Counted from the first letter of the stretch, positions 36,807 through 45,515 are shown. The stretch: DNA of 64,000 bases from Amantichitinum ursilacus (GCF_001294205.1 NZ_LAQT01000010.1:281643-345642); one strand, 5' to 3'. Program-made: numbers and translations. Notes: generated from the sequence alone by a model not told the origin.

Positions 36807-37318
36807 TCCCGGGCATCGCGCGTGGAACTCTGGCGGATGCTGATCTTTCCGCTACGTTCGAGCCAGGCCTCTTTCAGAGGTCCCCCAAGGGGATCACCTT
36901 GCTGGCGCATTGCCTCAGCCAGATCTTCCTGAGACAGCAAGCCGCGGCGCATCTCTTGCTTGTCCAGCTCACCGTCATTGACCAACCGCCGCGTGTCGCC
37001 GTCCATTACGCCGCCCACCCATGGATAGCGCACTGACAACCAGGCCATCGCGCGATGCGTCAGCGCCAGCGCAGCACATGCGCAGATGGTGGGGACCACC
37101 GGCGTAGCCGCCACGACGGCACGGCTCAGAATGGCCCCCAGCAGAATGGAAAGACCGGCATCAAATGCCGAGCGCTGGCCAAACGAGCGGCGGCCGGCGA
37201 TACGGATCAGCACAAGCGTAATGAAAAAGAATCCGACCGCACGGGCAGCCATCTGGCCAGCGTTGATTTCATGGCCGCTACCAAATACGAAATCGATCAG
37301 TTCACTGATTTGCGGCAC
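36803..37318 (-). CDS. DUF421-family membrane protein, partner
   Basis: 171 residues. N-terminal helices (AVGFFFITLVLIRIAGRR, then LSILLGAILSRAVV) are followed by the cytosolic domain (VMDGDTRRLVNDGELDKQEM). It diverges enough from its neighbour that the pair is an old duplication rather than a recent copy. First gene of the two-gene unit. Confidence 0.85.
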   Translation of the reverse strand: MPQISELIDFVFGSGHEINAGQMAARAVGFFFITLVLIRIAGRRSFGQRSAFDAGLSILLGAILSRAVVAATPVVPTICACAALALTHRAMAWLSVRYPWVGGVMDGDTRRLVNDGELDKQEMRRGLLSQEDLAEAMRQQGDPLGGPLKEAWLERSGKISIRQSSTRDARE

Positions 37319-37467
37319 GCAGACCTGCCTCCCTTCCCTACATCGCGAAACGTGCTTAGCGACGCGTCACGTTGTTTGATACCAAGCCTCGGACTCGTTC
37401 GCCTGTCTTATGGGTCCAGACAATCAGGGGGCTGCTTTGCAGACCCCCTGCCCCCCAACCTGTGGAC

Positions 37468-37953
37468 TTACGCTTGGCCAGCGCTATGTTCTTCAGCGAG
37501 GAGCGTCAGCTTCTGATCTGTCGACTTCTCTTCTTCCAGTGTTTCCACCAGAAGCTGGGCCGCTTCAGTCATGCCGAGCTTCGTGGCCATTGCGGCAAGC
37601 GTTCCATAGCTCGCAATTTCGTAATGCTCCACCTTTTGCGCTGCGCCAATTAGGGCGGCGTCGAGCACGGGGCCTTTCTCGATTTCCTCAATGACTTCGT
37701 TTCCTTCCTCGACCAGGCCTTCCATGGCCACACATTTCATGCGTTTGAGCTTCAGACCGGTGATCTCGACAATCTGGTCGATGCGCTCAATCTGCCCTTG
37801 CGTCTCTTCAAGGTGGGTCGTGAATGCCGCGGCCAGTGCGGTGTTGGTCGACGCACGCGCCAGTTTGGGCAGTGCTTTGGTAAGCTGCTTCTCGGCGCTG
37901 TAAATGTCCGACAGGGCGTGGACGAAAAGGTCTTCCATTGTCTTGCGTGCCAT
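37468..37953 (-). CDS. YciE/YciF ferroxidase-family protein (DUF892)
   Basis: 161 residues, a four-helix ferritin-like protein with carboxylate/His ligands in SAEKQL, HLEET, VEHYEIA and LEEEK. The family is induced by stress in enterobacteria and is often linked to manganese catalase genes, as here. GGAGAA precedes the ATG at 37953. Confidence 0.88.
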   Translation of the reverse strand: MARKTMEDLFVHALSDIYSAEKQLTKALPKLARASTNTALAAAFTTHLEETQGQIERIDQIVEITGLKLKRMKCVAMEGLVEEGNEVIEEIEKGPVLDAALIGAAQKVEHYEIASYGTLAAMATKLGMTEAAQLLVETLEEEKSTDQKLTLLAEEHSAGQA

Positions 37954-38000
37954 AACAATTCTCCTGATGGCATACAGCACGTACGCCAGTAATGGGTTGA

Positions 38001-38513
38001 TCAGCGTTTGGCGGTCAGGCCCGGCGTTTCGGCGCGTACCAGAAATTCATAGGTCGTCGCTGGCAGGTGTTCCAGTATCCATTGCGCCATTGCGATTTCC
38101 TGCGGCAGGATTTCCTCGCAAGCCTTCTGGGTTTCAACGTCGCCAGTGGCCCGCGCGGCTTCGATCAGCACTGTATAGGTGGCGATTTCAATGTTCTCAA
38201 ATACGTAGCCACTGATAGAGCCCTTCACCACTTCATCGCTCATCGTCATGCCGCCCACGGCCTGACCGAAAGCCATCAGCTTCCCGCCGAAATCCTTCAT
38301 GACGGAGGGGGAGCCCCCCAGACGTTCAATGCATCGCTCCAGCAATTGTTGTTGTCCCAGCGTTTCCTGAAGATGCTGTTCTATCCTCGCTTTGAGATCT
38401 GGATAATGTTCCAGACGCGATGCTTGGGCCTTCAACATGGCTTCCGCCTGCTGTTCCATGGCATGGGCGTCGCGCAGCCAGTCGAGGAGATTCTCTTTGC
38501 GCTAGGTCGTCAT
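38001..38513 (-). pseudogene. Second YciF-like (DUF892) gene with stop at codon 4
   Basis: The natural start at 38513 has a strong CGGAGG ribosome site but reads ATG-ACG-ACC-TAG, a stop at 38502-38504. After it the frame continues without a break into the expected N-terminus (RKENLLDWLRDAHAMEQQ) and a full ferritin-like domain to 38001. An internal ATG at 38459 could restart translation and give 152 residues, but no ribosome site is seen there. So this is either a very recent pseudogene, a read-through case or a weakly expressed short form. Confidence 0.65.
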
Positions 38514-38574
38514 AAGTCGTGCCTCCGGATTGAATGAGAGGGGCTACCAGTGCTGAGCCTCTCTGTCGGTTCAT

Positions 38575-39462
38575 TTACAGGTCGGGCTCATCGGTGGAGA
38601 CCCCTTGGCCCAATTCGGCGCCAGTTACGGGGTCGACCGAAGGATCAGACTGAGTACGACGCGCCAACGTCTTCAGGTTGGCGATCTGCTCTGCGCCCAA
38701 TTGCACTGCCGCATTGCCATCCCCGCCGTCAACCGCAGGTTGAGGGTCAAGCACGAGTTCGAGGCCCTTGCCCTGATTCCAAGGCCCCAGCTCGGGCTCG
38801 GCACCTTGAGACATCTTGAAATACAGATCTTGATAAGGCGGAACCACCGGAGCTTTGCCCGGCGGGAAATTGGGCTGAATCGAATACAGTGCTTTTTCAA
38901 ACGACTTCTGGTGGGCCACTTCGCGGGTCATGAGAAAGCCAAGGGCGTCACGGATGCCGGGGTCCTCAGTCACGTTGATCAGGCGTTCGTACACAATTTT
39001 GGCCCGGGCTTCTGCCGCGATATTGGAACGAAGATCTGCGGTAGGCTCGCCGATTGAGTCGACATAGGCAGCGGTCCATGGCACGCCCGCGGAGTTGACC
39101 AAGGCGGGTCCGCCTCCGTACAGCACCTGTGTGACGTGGCTGTCATTGCCGGCACCATTGATCGCGCGATACAGATCCGCCTGGGTTTGAGTCGCCTCTG
39201 CAAGGTCGCCTTTTGCTCCCTTGTTCAACATCGCGATAATGGAACCGATGATTTCAAGGTGGCTCAGCTCCTCGGTCGCAATATCCAGAAGCATGTCTTT
39301 GCGGCCTGGATCATCCTCGCTAACCGCTTGGGTGAAATAGCGCATGGCCGCAGCCAACTCACCCTGTGGCCCGCCAAATTGCTCTAGCAGGAGGTTTGCA
39401 AGACCAGGGTTGGGCGCGGCGACACGGACAGTGTATTGCAGGCGTTTATTGTGGATGAACAT
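38575..39462 (-). CDS. Manganese catalase
   Basis: 295 residues. Non-heme dimanganese catalase that splits H2O2. Ligands are seen in QGELAAAMRYF (Glu), EELSHLE (Glu, His), EARAKIVYE (Glu) and REVAHQKSF (His). The C-terminal arm is long and acidic, as in the KatN group. AAGGAG stands before the ATG. Together with the two YciF proteins it forms a peroxide/iron stress set. Confidence 0.93.
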   Translation of the reverse strand: MFIHNKRLQYTVRVAAPNPGLANLLLEQFGGPQGELAAAMRYFTQAVSEDDPGRKDMLLDIATEELSHLEIIGSIIAMLNKGAKGDLAEATQTQADLYRAINGAGNDSHVTQVLYGGGPALVNSAGVPWTAAYVDSIGEPTADLRSNIAAEARAKIVYERLINVTEDPGIRDALGFLMTREVAHQKSFEKALYSIQPNFPPGKAPVVPPYQDLYFKMSQGAEPELGPWNQGKGLELVLDPQPAVDGGDGNAAVQLGAEQIANLKTLARRTQSDPSVDPVTGAELGQGVSTDEPDL

Positions 39463-40264
39463 GGCAGCTCCTTGTGGATGGAGTGTGACAGGGATGATTT
39501 GTTACCGTGCCTCATACTTCTTGAGTGCTGCCAAAATGAATGCCGGTGCGTAGGTTCCCTTTATGCCGGAGCAGCCGCAATATCTTGTCAGCATGCATCT
39601 CGATTTTGGGGGCCTCTGGCTGTCAGATTAGTCGAAATTGTCGCAACCTCGTTCTGAGGGAAAATGCCTACAGGGCTCGCTCCTTGTGCTGGTAAGGGCT
39701 ACCGTTCGGCGAAGCGCGGCGCGGGCACGTAGCGAGCTTCTTGGTGATCGATTAACCCAAGTCCGTCGAGCTCATGCACCGTGCTGCGCTAGCAGCGGAT
39801 CCCTAGGCACACCTCCGTAAGTGAGAGCTAGACGATTGAGTTGCATCCGGCCCTAGACTTCGTGTGGTCCTGCCACGCAATCGTATCTGGCAGCGCGATC
39901 TTGAAAGCGGCCTTTATATTGGCGGTGGATGCGACCAGCGCCGTTGGCTACCCGCAGGGGCGAATGCACAGCAAGGAGGTCGTGTTTACTGATCAACCGC
40001 GACCTGAACGGCTCTGACCGCTTTGCTGCTGAGCCTGACAAGGAATTAGTGGGAACGGCTGCACCGCTGCGAATTCGTCGACCCGGCACGGAGTATCGAG
40101 ATGGTTGACGCGCCGGGAACCGGACACCCGCCTCGCCCGAGCCATTGGCGTACCGGATACATGGCGCCACCACTACTTTTTCGCTTCTTCTCCGCTGCAA
40201 CGATGAGCGCTTGGCCGGGCATCTGCGTAAGCCGAGTCGACCAAAAGTTGAGAAGTGCTATTGA
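39463..40264. other. Stretch without a recognisable gene before the right end
   Basis: About 800 bp. A few open frames on the minus strand (39853-40276) have basic, low-complexity products and no ribosome sites. I see no gene or RNA I can support. The right-end binding sites begin just after. Confidence 0.45.
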
Positions 40265-40268
40265 CCCT

Positions 40269-40402
40269 GATTTCAATCATAGGCTTACAATTTCCTCGAT
40301 TTCACTCTTTGGGTGCAATGGATTTCAATCTTTTCAACCAACATCAGCCCAGTGCGTTTTATTTTAATGGCTACACGATTTCATCCTTTGAGTTAGCGCA
40401 CA
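40269..40402 (-). repeat. Right transposon end with four TnsB-type sites
   Basis: GATTTCA cores (reverse of TGAAATC) at 40269-40275, 40298-40304, 40321-40327 and 40377-40383, ending in GCGCACA at 40402. Spacings are 29, 23 and 56 bp. The terminal site pairs with the left terminus over 26 positions with about 19-20 identities. The wider spacing compared with the left end mirrors the known asymmetry of Tn7 ends. Confidence 0.8.
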
Positions 40403-40407
40403 CTTGA
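40403..40407. repeat. Target-site duplication, right copy (CTTGA)
   Basis: Same five bases as 4202-4206, between the ACA of the right end and the TGT of a second left end. Confidence 0.85.
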
Positions 40408-40475
40408 TGTTCGTCAAACTAAGGGTTGAATTCCCACGACCAGAGATCGAAATCGGAGCGCCAACGGTTGACATC
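40408..40475 (+). repeat. Second, degenerate left transposon end
   Basis: Starts TGTTCGTCAAA exactly like 4207. It has three altered core sites, TGAATTC (40427), CGAAATC (40448) and TGACATC (40469), spaced 21 bp. The site phasing equals that of the intact left end. It is the end of an older related element, now decaying. Confidence 0.8.
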
Positions 40476-40675
40476 AAGAAGAATGCAGCGCTTTTAAAAC
40501 CCACATAAAGGCACCACGCCCCGCGCTGCACGTCGCGTGCCGGCCAGGCTAAGATGACCGCAGTCATCGGTGCTGCGGGCGTCCAGTGCCATCGCATATC
40601 GATGGCAACGCCGATCACGAGCCGGAAGCGGCAGAAACGTCCTGCGCGAGCGTCAAAACAAAGTTGTGCTTACTG

Positions 40676-41116
40676 ATGGAGTTTCATTTGGATACCAGAA
40701 AAGCGGGCAGACTCTTGATCGCCCTCGCCGTTTTAATTTCTTTGTGTGGCGTGGTCATCCATATCGGTGCAATTTTCGCGGGATTGTCGTGGCTCCGGTT
40801 TTTCAATGCGCCGCAAAGCGTGCTGTCATCTTACGAAGCGGGGACCTGGCTGGCGCCAGCAAGCTGCCTCGTGATTGCCGGATTGATGGGTACCTGTGCG
40901 TACTACGCTGCGTCAGCGCTTGGCGTGGTTCGGCGCCCGCCATTACAACGCACCGGTTTGCTGTTGATGTCGGCCATATGCGGTGTACGTGCCGCGCTCC
41001 TGCCCGTTCTGGCCATCCGACATCCCGAATTGAGAAATACCTTCGAGATCCTGGCTGCGTTGATCTGGGGCAGCGCGGGGGTGGGCTTTATGGTGAGCTT
41101 TTTCCTGACCTCCTGA
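40676..41116 (+). CDS. Four-helix membrane protein, unknown
   Basis: 146 residues, starting MEFHLDTRKAGRLLIALAV. Four hydrophobic segments (about 13-36, 55-75, 87-105, 117-143), short loops, no known motif. A decayed copy lies inside the transposon at 5788-6247, with another tail fragment at 22080-22200. It begins about 270 bp inside the decayed second left end and so may itself be cargo of that older element. No clear ribosome site; the ATG at 40676 is chosen because similarity to the copy begins there. Confidence 0.65.
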   Translation: MEFHLDTRKAGRLLIALAVLISLCGVVIHIGAIFAGLSWLRFFNAPQSVLSSYEAGTWLAPASCLVIAGLMGTCAYYAASALGVVRRPPLQRTGLLLMSAICGVRAALLPVLAIRHPELRNTFEILAALIWGSAGVGFMVSFFLTS

Positions 41117-41134
41117 CCTCCTGACCTCCTGACC
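41104..41134 (+). repeat. 8-bp tandem repeat at a gene end
   Basis: CCTGACCT repeated 3.9 times across the stop codon of the membrane-protein gene. Slippage by one unit would change the reading frame of the last codons. Confidence 0.8.
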
Positions 41135-41260
41135 GCGCCGCGGTCATGCCGACTTGTCGTAGGCGCATCGCCTTATCGGTTTTGGTAACCCGCGCACGGG
41201 CGCTATAGAAAAGACGCCTTGCTGAACGCCGCCAGCGCACCAGCGTAAAACACCCCGCCG

Positions 41261-42172
41261 TCACCCATCTGTACCTGGCGCGGCCAGGTCGTCGTGCTGT
41301 AAATGCGCGACCAGCGCGGCGATGAACACTCTCACCTTGGCGGACAAGCTGCGATGGCTGGGGTAAAGCGCATGCGCATCAACGCTCGGGCCCGCGTAGT
41401 CAGGTAGCACGCGCACCAGGCGGCCAGCAGCGAGCGCATCGCTCGCATGGAAGTCTGGCAAAACGCCCACGCCGGCACCCGCGATCAGCATGGTTTTAAC
41501 GACGTCGGGCTCGGGGATGACGGTGGTGGGCGGTAGCTCGATTTCTTCGGTCACGCCCGTGGCGGCACGAAACTGCCAGGTTTCGCGTCGATCGGTATGG
41601 GCGATCAGCTTGTGCTGAAGCAAGTCCGCCGGGCTATTAATCGGCGGGTGCTGCGCCAGATAAGCCGGACTGGCGCACGGCCATAATCTGAGCGTGGTAA
41701 GGCGGCGCGCAATCAGGCCGGAATCACGCAGCGGCCCGATGCGGATGGCGATATCCACCTTTTCAATCAGCAGGTCCACCATGGTGTTATCGACCGACAG
41801 CACCACGCGCACGTCGGGATATTGAGCCAGAAAGCCCGGCAGCATGGCAGCAAGCGGGCCTGCCGCGAACGTAAACGGCGCGTTGATGCGCAAGTCGCCA
41901 CTGGGTTTGCCCACCAGGCCATTAATCGCATTTTCGGCTTCACCAACATCATCCAGAATCCGGCGGGCGTGCCGCTGTAACAGCAAGCCCGCGTCGGTTA
42001 GCCGCAAGTGGCGCGTGGAACGCTCGACCAACACCGCGCCGACGGATTCTTCCAACCGCATCAGCGCGCGGCTTACCGAGGATTTGGGCAGCTGCAACGC
42101 GCGCGCGGCTGCCGAGATACTGCCTAGGTCGGCAATGCGCGAAAACGCGGTCAGATTAAAGAAATCAAGCAT
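41261..42172 (-). CDS. LysR-family transcriptional regulator
   Basis: 303 residues. The N-terminal winged HTH reads FSRIADLGSISAAARALQLP, then SSVSRALMRLEE; the periplasmic-binding-like effector domain follows from about residue 90. It is divergent from the NmrA-type gene, the usual layout for a regulator and its target. Start at 42172, where the HTH begins; the frame extends to 42208. Confidence 0.9.
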   Translation of the reverse strand: MLDFFNLTAFSRIADLGSISAAARALQLPKSSVSRALMRLEESVGAVLVERSTRHLRLTDAGLLLQRHARRILDDVGEAENAINGLVGKPSGDLRINAPFTFAAGPLAAMLPGFLAQYPDVRVVLSVDNTMVDLLIEKVDIAIRIGPLRDSGLIARRLTTLRLWPCASPAYLAQHPPINSPADLLQHKLIAHTDRRETWQFRAATGVTEEIELPPTTVIPEPDVVKTMLIAGAGVGVLPDFHASDALAAGRLVRVLPDYAGPSVDAHALYPSHRSLSAKVRVFIAALVAHLQHDDLAAPGTDG

Positions 42173-42180
42173 GAGTTTAT

Positions 42181-42239
42181 CGTTCCAGATCGGGAACGCC
42201 GTGTGCAATATCTGCTAGCTAATCATATTTTCTGGAACG
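42181..42239. promoter_or_regulatory. LysR-type binding sites in the divergent promoter
   Basis: CGTTCC-N6-GGAACG at 42181-42198 is a dyad of LTTR size. CGTTCCAGA (42181-42189) is repeated in reverse as TCTGGAACG (42231-42239). Together they suggest a recognition site and an activation site between the two divergent genes. Confidence 0.5.
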
Positions 42240-42277
42240 CGTATATTGGGGGCCTTAACGCAATGGAGCCCCACCTC

Positions 42278-43180
42278 ATGACACAAACAGTTCTTCTTGC
42301 AGGCGCCACCGGCATGCTCGGCGGCCGCATCGCACATCACCTGCTTGCGCAGCCAGACGCCAAGGTTCGCCTGTTAGTGCGCGGCGGCGGCAGCAGTAAA
42401 AAGCAGGCCGCATTGGCACCGCTACTGAACGCTGGCGCAGAGTTGATCGAAGGCGATCTAGGCGACACCGTGGCGCTGGACCGCGCGACGCAGGGTATTG
42501 ATATGATTGTTTCTGCCGTACAAGGCGGCCCGGACGTCATTATTGATGGCCAGCTCGCGCTGGCAGAAGCGGGCAAACGCAATGGCGTGCGCCGCATTCT
42601 TCCTTCCGATTTCGGGCTGGACCTGTTCAAAGCCACGCAAGGTGAACACGCCGCATTTAACTGGCGCGCCCGCGCTGACGACGTGATTGCTCAGCTGGGC
42701 ATGGAACATATTCATATTCTTCAGGGCGGCTTTATGGATTTGTTCGGGCCGGGCTCGCCCTTGCTGGATTACGACAAGGGCGTGGTGCAGTTCTGGGGCG
42801 ACGGCACTCAGCCTGTCGAAATCACTAGCGTGGAAGACACCGCGCGCATGACCGCCCGCGTCGCCCTGGACCGCACCGTACCTTCAGGGAAGTTTGCTTT
42901 CGCAGGCGATTACGTTTCTTTCCTGGAGGCGGCAGAGCTCGCCGCGGCCAAAACAGGCCGCAGCTTTGAGCGACGCTGGCTGGGCTCAGAAGCAGACTTG
43001 CGCGCCGCTATGGCCAAGGCGGCAAATACAGACCCGATGCAAGCCATCATGCTGGCTTATCAGCTGTATATGTTGAACGGCCAGACCGCGCTGACCCACC
43101 TGCAAAACAACCGCTACCCGGATATTCAGCTTACAAAATTCCCTGACTTCCTTGCCCGCAGGCTAGCGGCCCAAGGCTAG
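42278..43180 (+). CDS. NmrA-family NAD(P)-binding protein
   Basis: 300 residues. Atypical short-chain dehydrogenase with the Rossmann motif GATGMLGGRIA at the N-terminus and RRILPSDFGLDL in the middle, as in NmrA/aromatic-alcohol-reductase-like proteins. It may be a redox-sensing regulator or a reductase; the substrate is unknown. The ATG at 42278 starts right before the nucleotide-binding strand; an ATG at 42263 has a better ribosome site (GGGGGCC) and is an alternative. Confidence 0.85.
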   Translation: MTQTVLLAGATGMLGGRIAHHLLAQPDAKVRLLVRGGGSSKKQAALAPLLNAGAELIEGDLGDTVALDRATQGIDMIVSAVQGGPDVIIDGQLALAEAGKRNGVRRILPSDFGLDLFKATQGEHAAFNWRARADDVIAQLGMEHIHILQGGFMDLFGPGSPLLDYDKGVVQFWGDGTQPVEITSVEDTARMTARVALDRTVPSGKFAFAGDYVSFLEAAELAAAKTGRSFERRWLGSEADLRAAMAKAANTDPMQAIMLAYQLYMLNGQTALTHLQNNRYPDIQLTKFPDFLARRLAAQG

Positions 43181-43198
43181 ACCCAGCAAACCCGTCAG

Positions 43199-43230
43199 AA
43201 CGCCACAGGCTTGAGCTCGTGGCGTTTTGT
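43199..43230 (+). terminator. Intrinsic terminator after the NmrA gene
   Basis: AACGCCAC and GTGGCGTT form an 8-bp stem, followed by TTTT. Confidence 0.7.
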
Positions 43231-43346
43231 CGTGTGTGGCGTCGGCCGGGATGCGCATGCGCAACTTGCGTCATCAAAGTAGCCCCTGCCAGTAACGCGT
43301 TCGCGGCTGGTTTTACTTACCACAAGCACTTCCGGAGAGATAAGCA

Positions 43347-44696
43347 ATGTTGAAACTAACCCCTGCCTCATCCCGCAATGTGTTGGCCGCCGCGCTATTG
43401 CGCGCGCTGGCCGCCGCCGCGATTCCCGCTGCGGGCGTTGCCACTTTCGCGCTGGCCGCCTCCGTGCAGGCAGCGACGGGCACGCCGGGCTTCATCCAGC
43501 TGGCCGGTGGCCAGATCCAGTTTTATGTGAACGACGCCGCTTGGGCCAATCTGCATTTCACCGTGGGCAACGGTGGGCCCATGAATGTATCAATGAAGCA
43601 CGACGCAACCAGCAATAACAACACGTTCACCGTGAGCAAAATCCCCGCCGGGGCGACCGTGAGCTACTCGTTCACCATCGGTGCAGCCAATGGGTCCGCG
43701 CGGGATACCGCGACCGCTAGCGTGGTGTATAGCGGCGCGGGAGCCACCACGCCCACGCCCGCCCCAACCCCCACGCCCGCGCCCACGCCCACGCCCACGC
43801 CCACGCCCACGCCCGCTCCGACCCCGATCCCCACTCCGGCGCCAACGCCGACACCAAGTCCGACACCAAGTCCGACACCAACGCCCGCTCCAGCGGCTGG
43901 CGCCAGAACCATCCTGTTCGTGGGTAACAGCTTCACCTTCGGCGATAAATCTTCTACCTTTCATTACCGCGCCAGCACGGTGACTGACCTGAACAACGGC
44001 GGCGACGGCGGCGTGCCAGGTATTTTCAAGAACTTCACCCGTGAGGCCGGTTTGAACTACGCCGTCAGCATGGAGACCGCAGCGGGCCAGGGGCTGGATT
44101 ACCACTACAACAACAAGCTCAGCCTGATCGCCAAACCGTGGGATGTTGTGGTGCTGCAAAGCCATTCGCTGCTGGACGGCAATGATCCCGGCAACCCGGC
44201 CAGCCTGATCACCTACACCGGCAAACTGGCCAGCGCGCTCACCGCGCAGAATCCCAAGGTGACGATTTATCTGGAATCGACCTGGTCTCGCGCCGACGAA
44301 ACCTATCAGCAAGGTGGCCACTGGTACGGCAAGCCGATCACGCAGATGGCGCTGGATTTGCGTGCCGGCTATGACCAGGCCAAAGCCGCCACGCCTTCGG
44401 TTGCGGCGGTGATTCCGGTAGGCCAAGCCTGGAACCGTGCTTTTAATACGCTGGCGGATACCAACCCGTATGACGGCATCAGTTTCAACCAGGTCAGCCT
44501 GTGGGGCTGGGATTACTACCACGGCAGCAGTTACGGCTATTACCTGGCCGCGCTGGTGCTGTTCGGTCAGATTACCGGCCAGGATCCACGCACTTTAGGT
44601 TCGGGGGAAGGCAGCGCCGCCGAGCTGGGCATTGCGCCAGATCAGGCCAGCGCCTTGCAACAGATTGCCTTCGATACGCTTGCAGTCGGCGGTTGA
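43347..44696 (+). CDS. Secreted CBM56-like plus SGNH-like protein
   Basis: 449 residues. A signal peptide (to about VQAATG, residue 45) is followed by a small beta domain (about 48-130) with the [18 protein letters not shown] and VSYSFTIG pattern of beta-1,3-glucan-binding CBM56 modules. A Pro-Thr linker spans about 135-180. The C-terminal domain starts [12 protein letters not shown], the block-I signature of SGNH/DUF4886-type hydrolases, with later LQSHSLL and [10 protein letters not shown]. It would be a polysaccharide-bound esterase or similar hydrolase acting outside the cell. The catalytic assignment (Ser in GNSF, His in YYHGSS) is inference. The linker is typical of secreted polysaccharide-active enzymes. 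Confidence 0.75.
   Translation: MLKLTPASSRNVLAAALLRALAAAAIPAAGVATFALAASVQAATGTPGFIQLAGGQIQFYVNDAAWANLHFTVGNGGPMNVSMKHDATSNNNTFTVSKIPAGATVSYSFTIGAANGSARDTATASVVYSGAGATTPTPAPTPTPAPTPTPTPTPTPAPTPIPTPAPTPTPSPTPSPTPTPAPAAGARTILFVGNSFTFGDKSSTFHYRASTVTDLNNGGDGGVPGIFKNFTREAGLNYAVSMETAAGQGLDYHYNNKLSLIAKPWDVVVLQSHSLLDGNDPGNPASLITYTGKLASALTAQNPKVTIYLESTWSRADETYQQGGHWYGKPITQMALDLRAGYDQAKAATPSVAAVIPVGQAWNRAFNTLADTNPYDGISFNQVSLWGWDYYHGSSYGYYLAALVLFGQITGQDPRTLGSGEGSAAELGIAPDQASALQQIAFDTLAVGG
43750..43890 (+). repeat. Low-complexity Pro-Thr linker repeat
   Basis: CCCACG-type hexamers code for Thr-Pro/Ala-Pro steps within the secreted protein. Length change by slippage would be in frame. Confidence 0.85.
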
Positions 44697-44719
44697 GCGC
44701 GACTTGCAATCGATGGATG

Positions 44720-44743
44720 CCAGCCACAGCGGCCTGTGGCTGG
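44720..44743 (+). terminator. Strong hairpin after the secreted protein gene
   Basis: CCAGCCACAG and CTGTGGCTGG, a 10-bp perfect stem with a 4-base loop. There is no T-run, so termination is uncertain. Confidence 0.45.
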
Positions 44744-44921
44744 TCCATGCCAACCGTGTTTTTGCGGACGCGGGCGATGTTTGCCAAAGCGGGCCGTCTT
44801 TAGCCCTTAATAAATACGCGCCAGCTGGTTTGTCGATGGCAACGGCGCGGCCGACGCCCCCTGAATCCGATGCCGGAATTGCTGCGACGGCAGCCGCGCA
44901 CCACGGCGCCCGGGGCCTTGC

Positions 44922-45515
44922 TTATGCGCTGCCCTGAGGCGGATCTTCCCGCAACGCATACAGCGTATCCATATCCGGCGCATCCAGTTGCCGGATAAAC
45001 CGCGCCGGATTGCCGCCCACCAGCGTGCAAGCGGGCACATCGGCCACCACCACGCTGCCCGCCGCCACCACGCTGTGGTCACCGATGCTAACGCCCGGGC
45101 AGATGATGGCGCCCGCGCCGATCCACACGTTCTGCCCGATGCGCACCGGTTGGCCCCAGAAGGCCCAGCGCTGGCGTTCCATCGGGTCGACCGGGTGGGT
45201 AGCGGTGTAGATTTGCACGTGCGGGCCGATCAGCGTGTAGTCGCCAATTTCCACTGGCGCTGCTGCGCCCAGTGTCAGGCCGGCGTTGATAAACACTTTG
45301 CGCCCCAGTTTCACCGGATGGCCGCCGCCGTAATTAAGGGGCGCGGTCACGTTGGCGCTGTCGTCGGCGCAGACAAACAATTGCTGGATCAGCGCGCGGC
45401 GTTCTTCGGGCGGGGTGGCGTTGTCGTTAAAACGTTGCACCGCAGCCCAGGCGCGGGCGCGTTCGGGGCTGGGTTTGATGTCTTCAAAGCGATAGCGGAT
45501 CAGGTCATCCGACAT
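44922..45515 (-). CDS. Maltose/galactoside O-acetyltransferase-type enzyme
   Basis: 197 residues of left-handed beta-helix hexapeptide repeats (VWIGAGAIICPGVSIGDHSV, VAAGSVVVADVP). An N-terminal helical Maa/LacA-type domain comes first, and the catalytic His is in IYTATHPVDP. It moves an acetyl group from acetyl-CoA to a sugar hydroxyl. The maltose genes 11 kb away make a glucoside acceptor plausible, but that is inference. Confidence 0.88.
   Translation of the reverse strand: MSDDLIRYRFEDIKPSPERARAWAAVQRFNDNATPPEERRALIQQLFVCADDSANVTAPLNYGGGHPVKLGRKVFINAGLTLGAAAPVEIGDYTLIGPHVQIYTATHPVDPMERQRWAFWGQPVRIGQNVWIGAGAIICPGVSIGDHSVVAAGSVVVADVPACTLVGGNPARFIRQLDAPDMDTLYALREDPPQGSA

Larger units (their letters stand above)
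4207..40402. mobile_element. Tn7-like transposon, 36.2 kb, inserted in the nrdD promoter region
   Basis: The boundaries are set by three agreeing signals. The termini are TGT at 4207 and ACA at 40402. CTTGA direct repeats flank it. Both ends carry matching terminal sites in inverted orientation: reading inward, both ends share the pattern TGT-x-CG, AA, AAAGG, TGAAATC over the first 26 bases, with about 19-20 identities. Inside lie tnsA-tnsB-tnsC-tniQ, the genes of a heteromeric cut-and-paste system with a site-selecting TniQ/TnsD protein. Base composition and gene style differ from both flanks, and cargo, degraded gene pieces and regulatory genes fill the rest. No CRISPR array or cas gene is seen, so RNA-guided targeting is not suggested. 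Unusually, tnsA starts 8 kb from the nearer end. Confidence 0.88.

Noticed and set aside
39853..40276. Minus-strand frames near the right end
   Set aside because: Basic low-complexity products, overlapping frames and no start signals.
4207..40402. CRISPR-associated transposon
   Set aside because: No cas12k, Cascade genes or repeat-spacer array seen; TniQ is of TnsD size.
43590..44522. Glycine/arginine-rich open frames opposite the secreted protein
   Set aside because: They are the complement of the Pro-Thr linker and the hydrolase domain.
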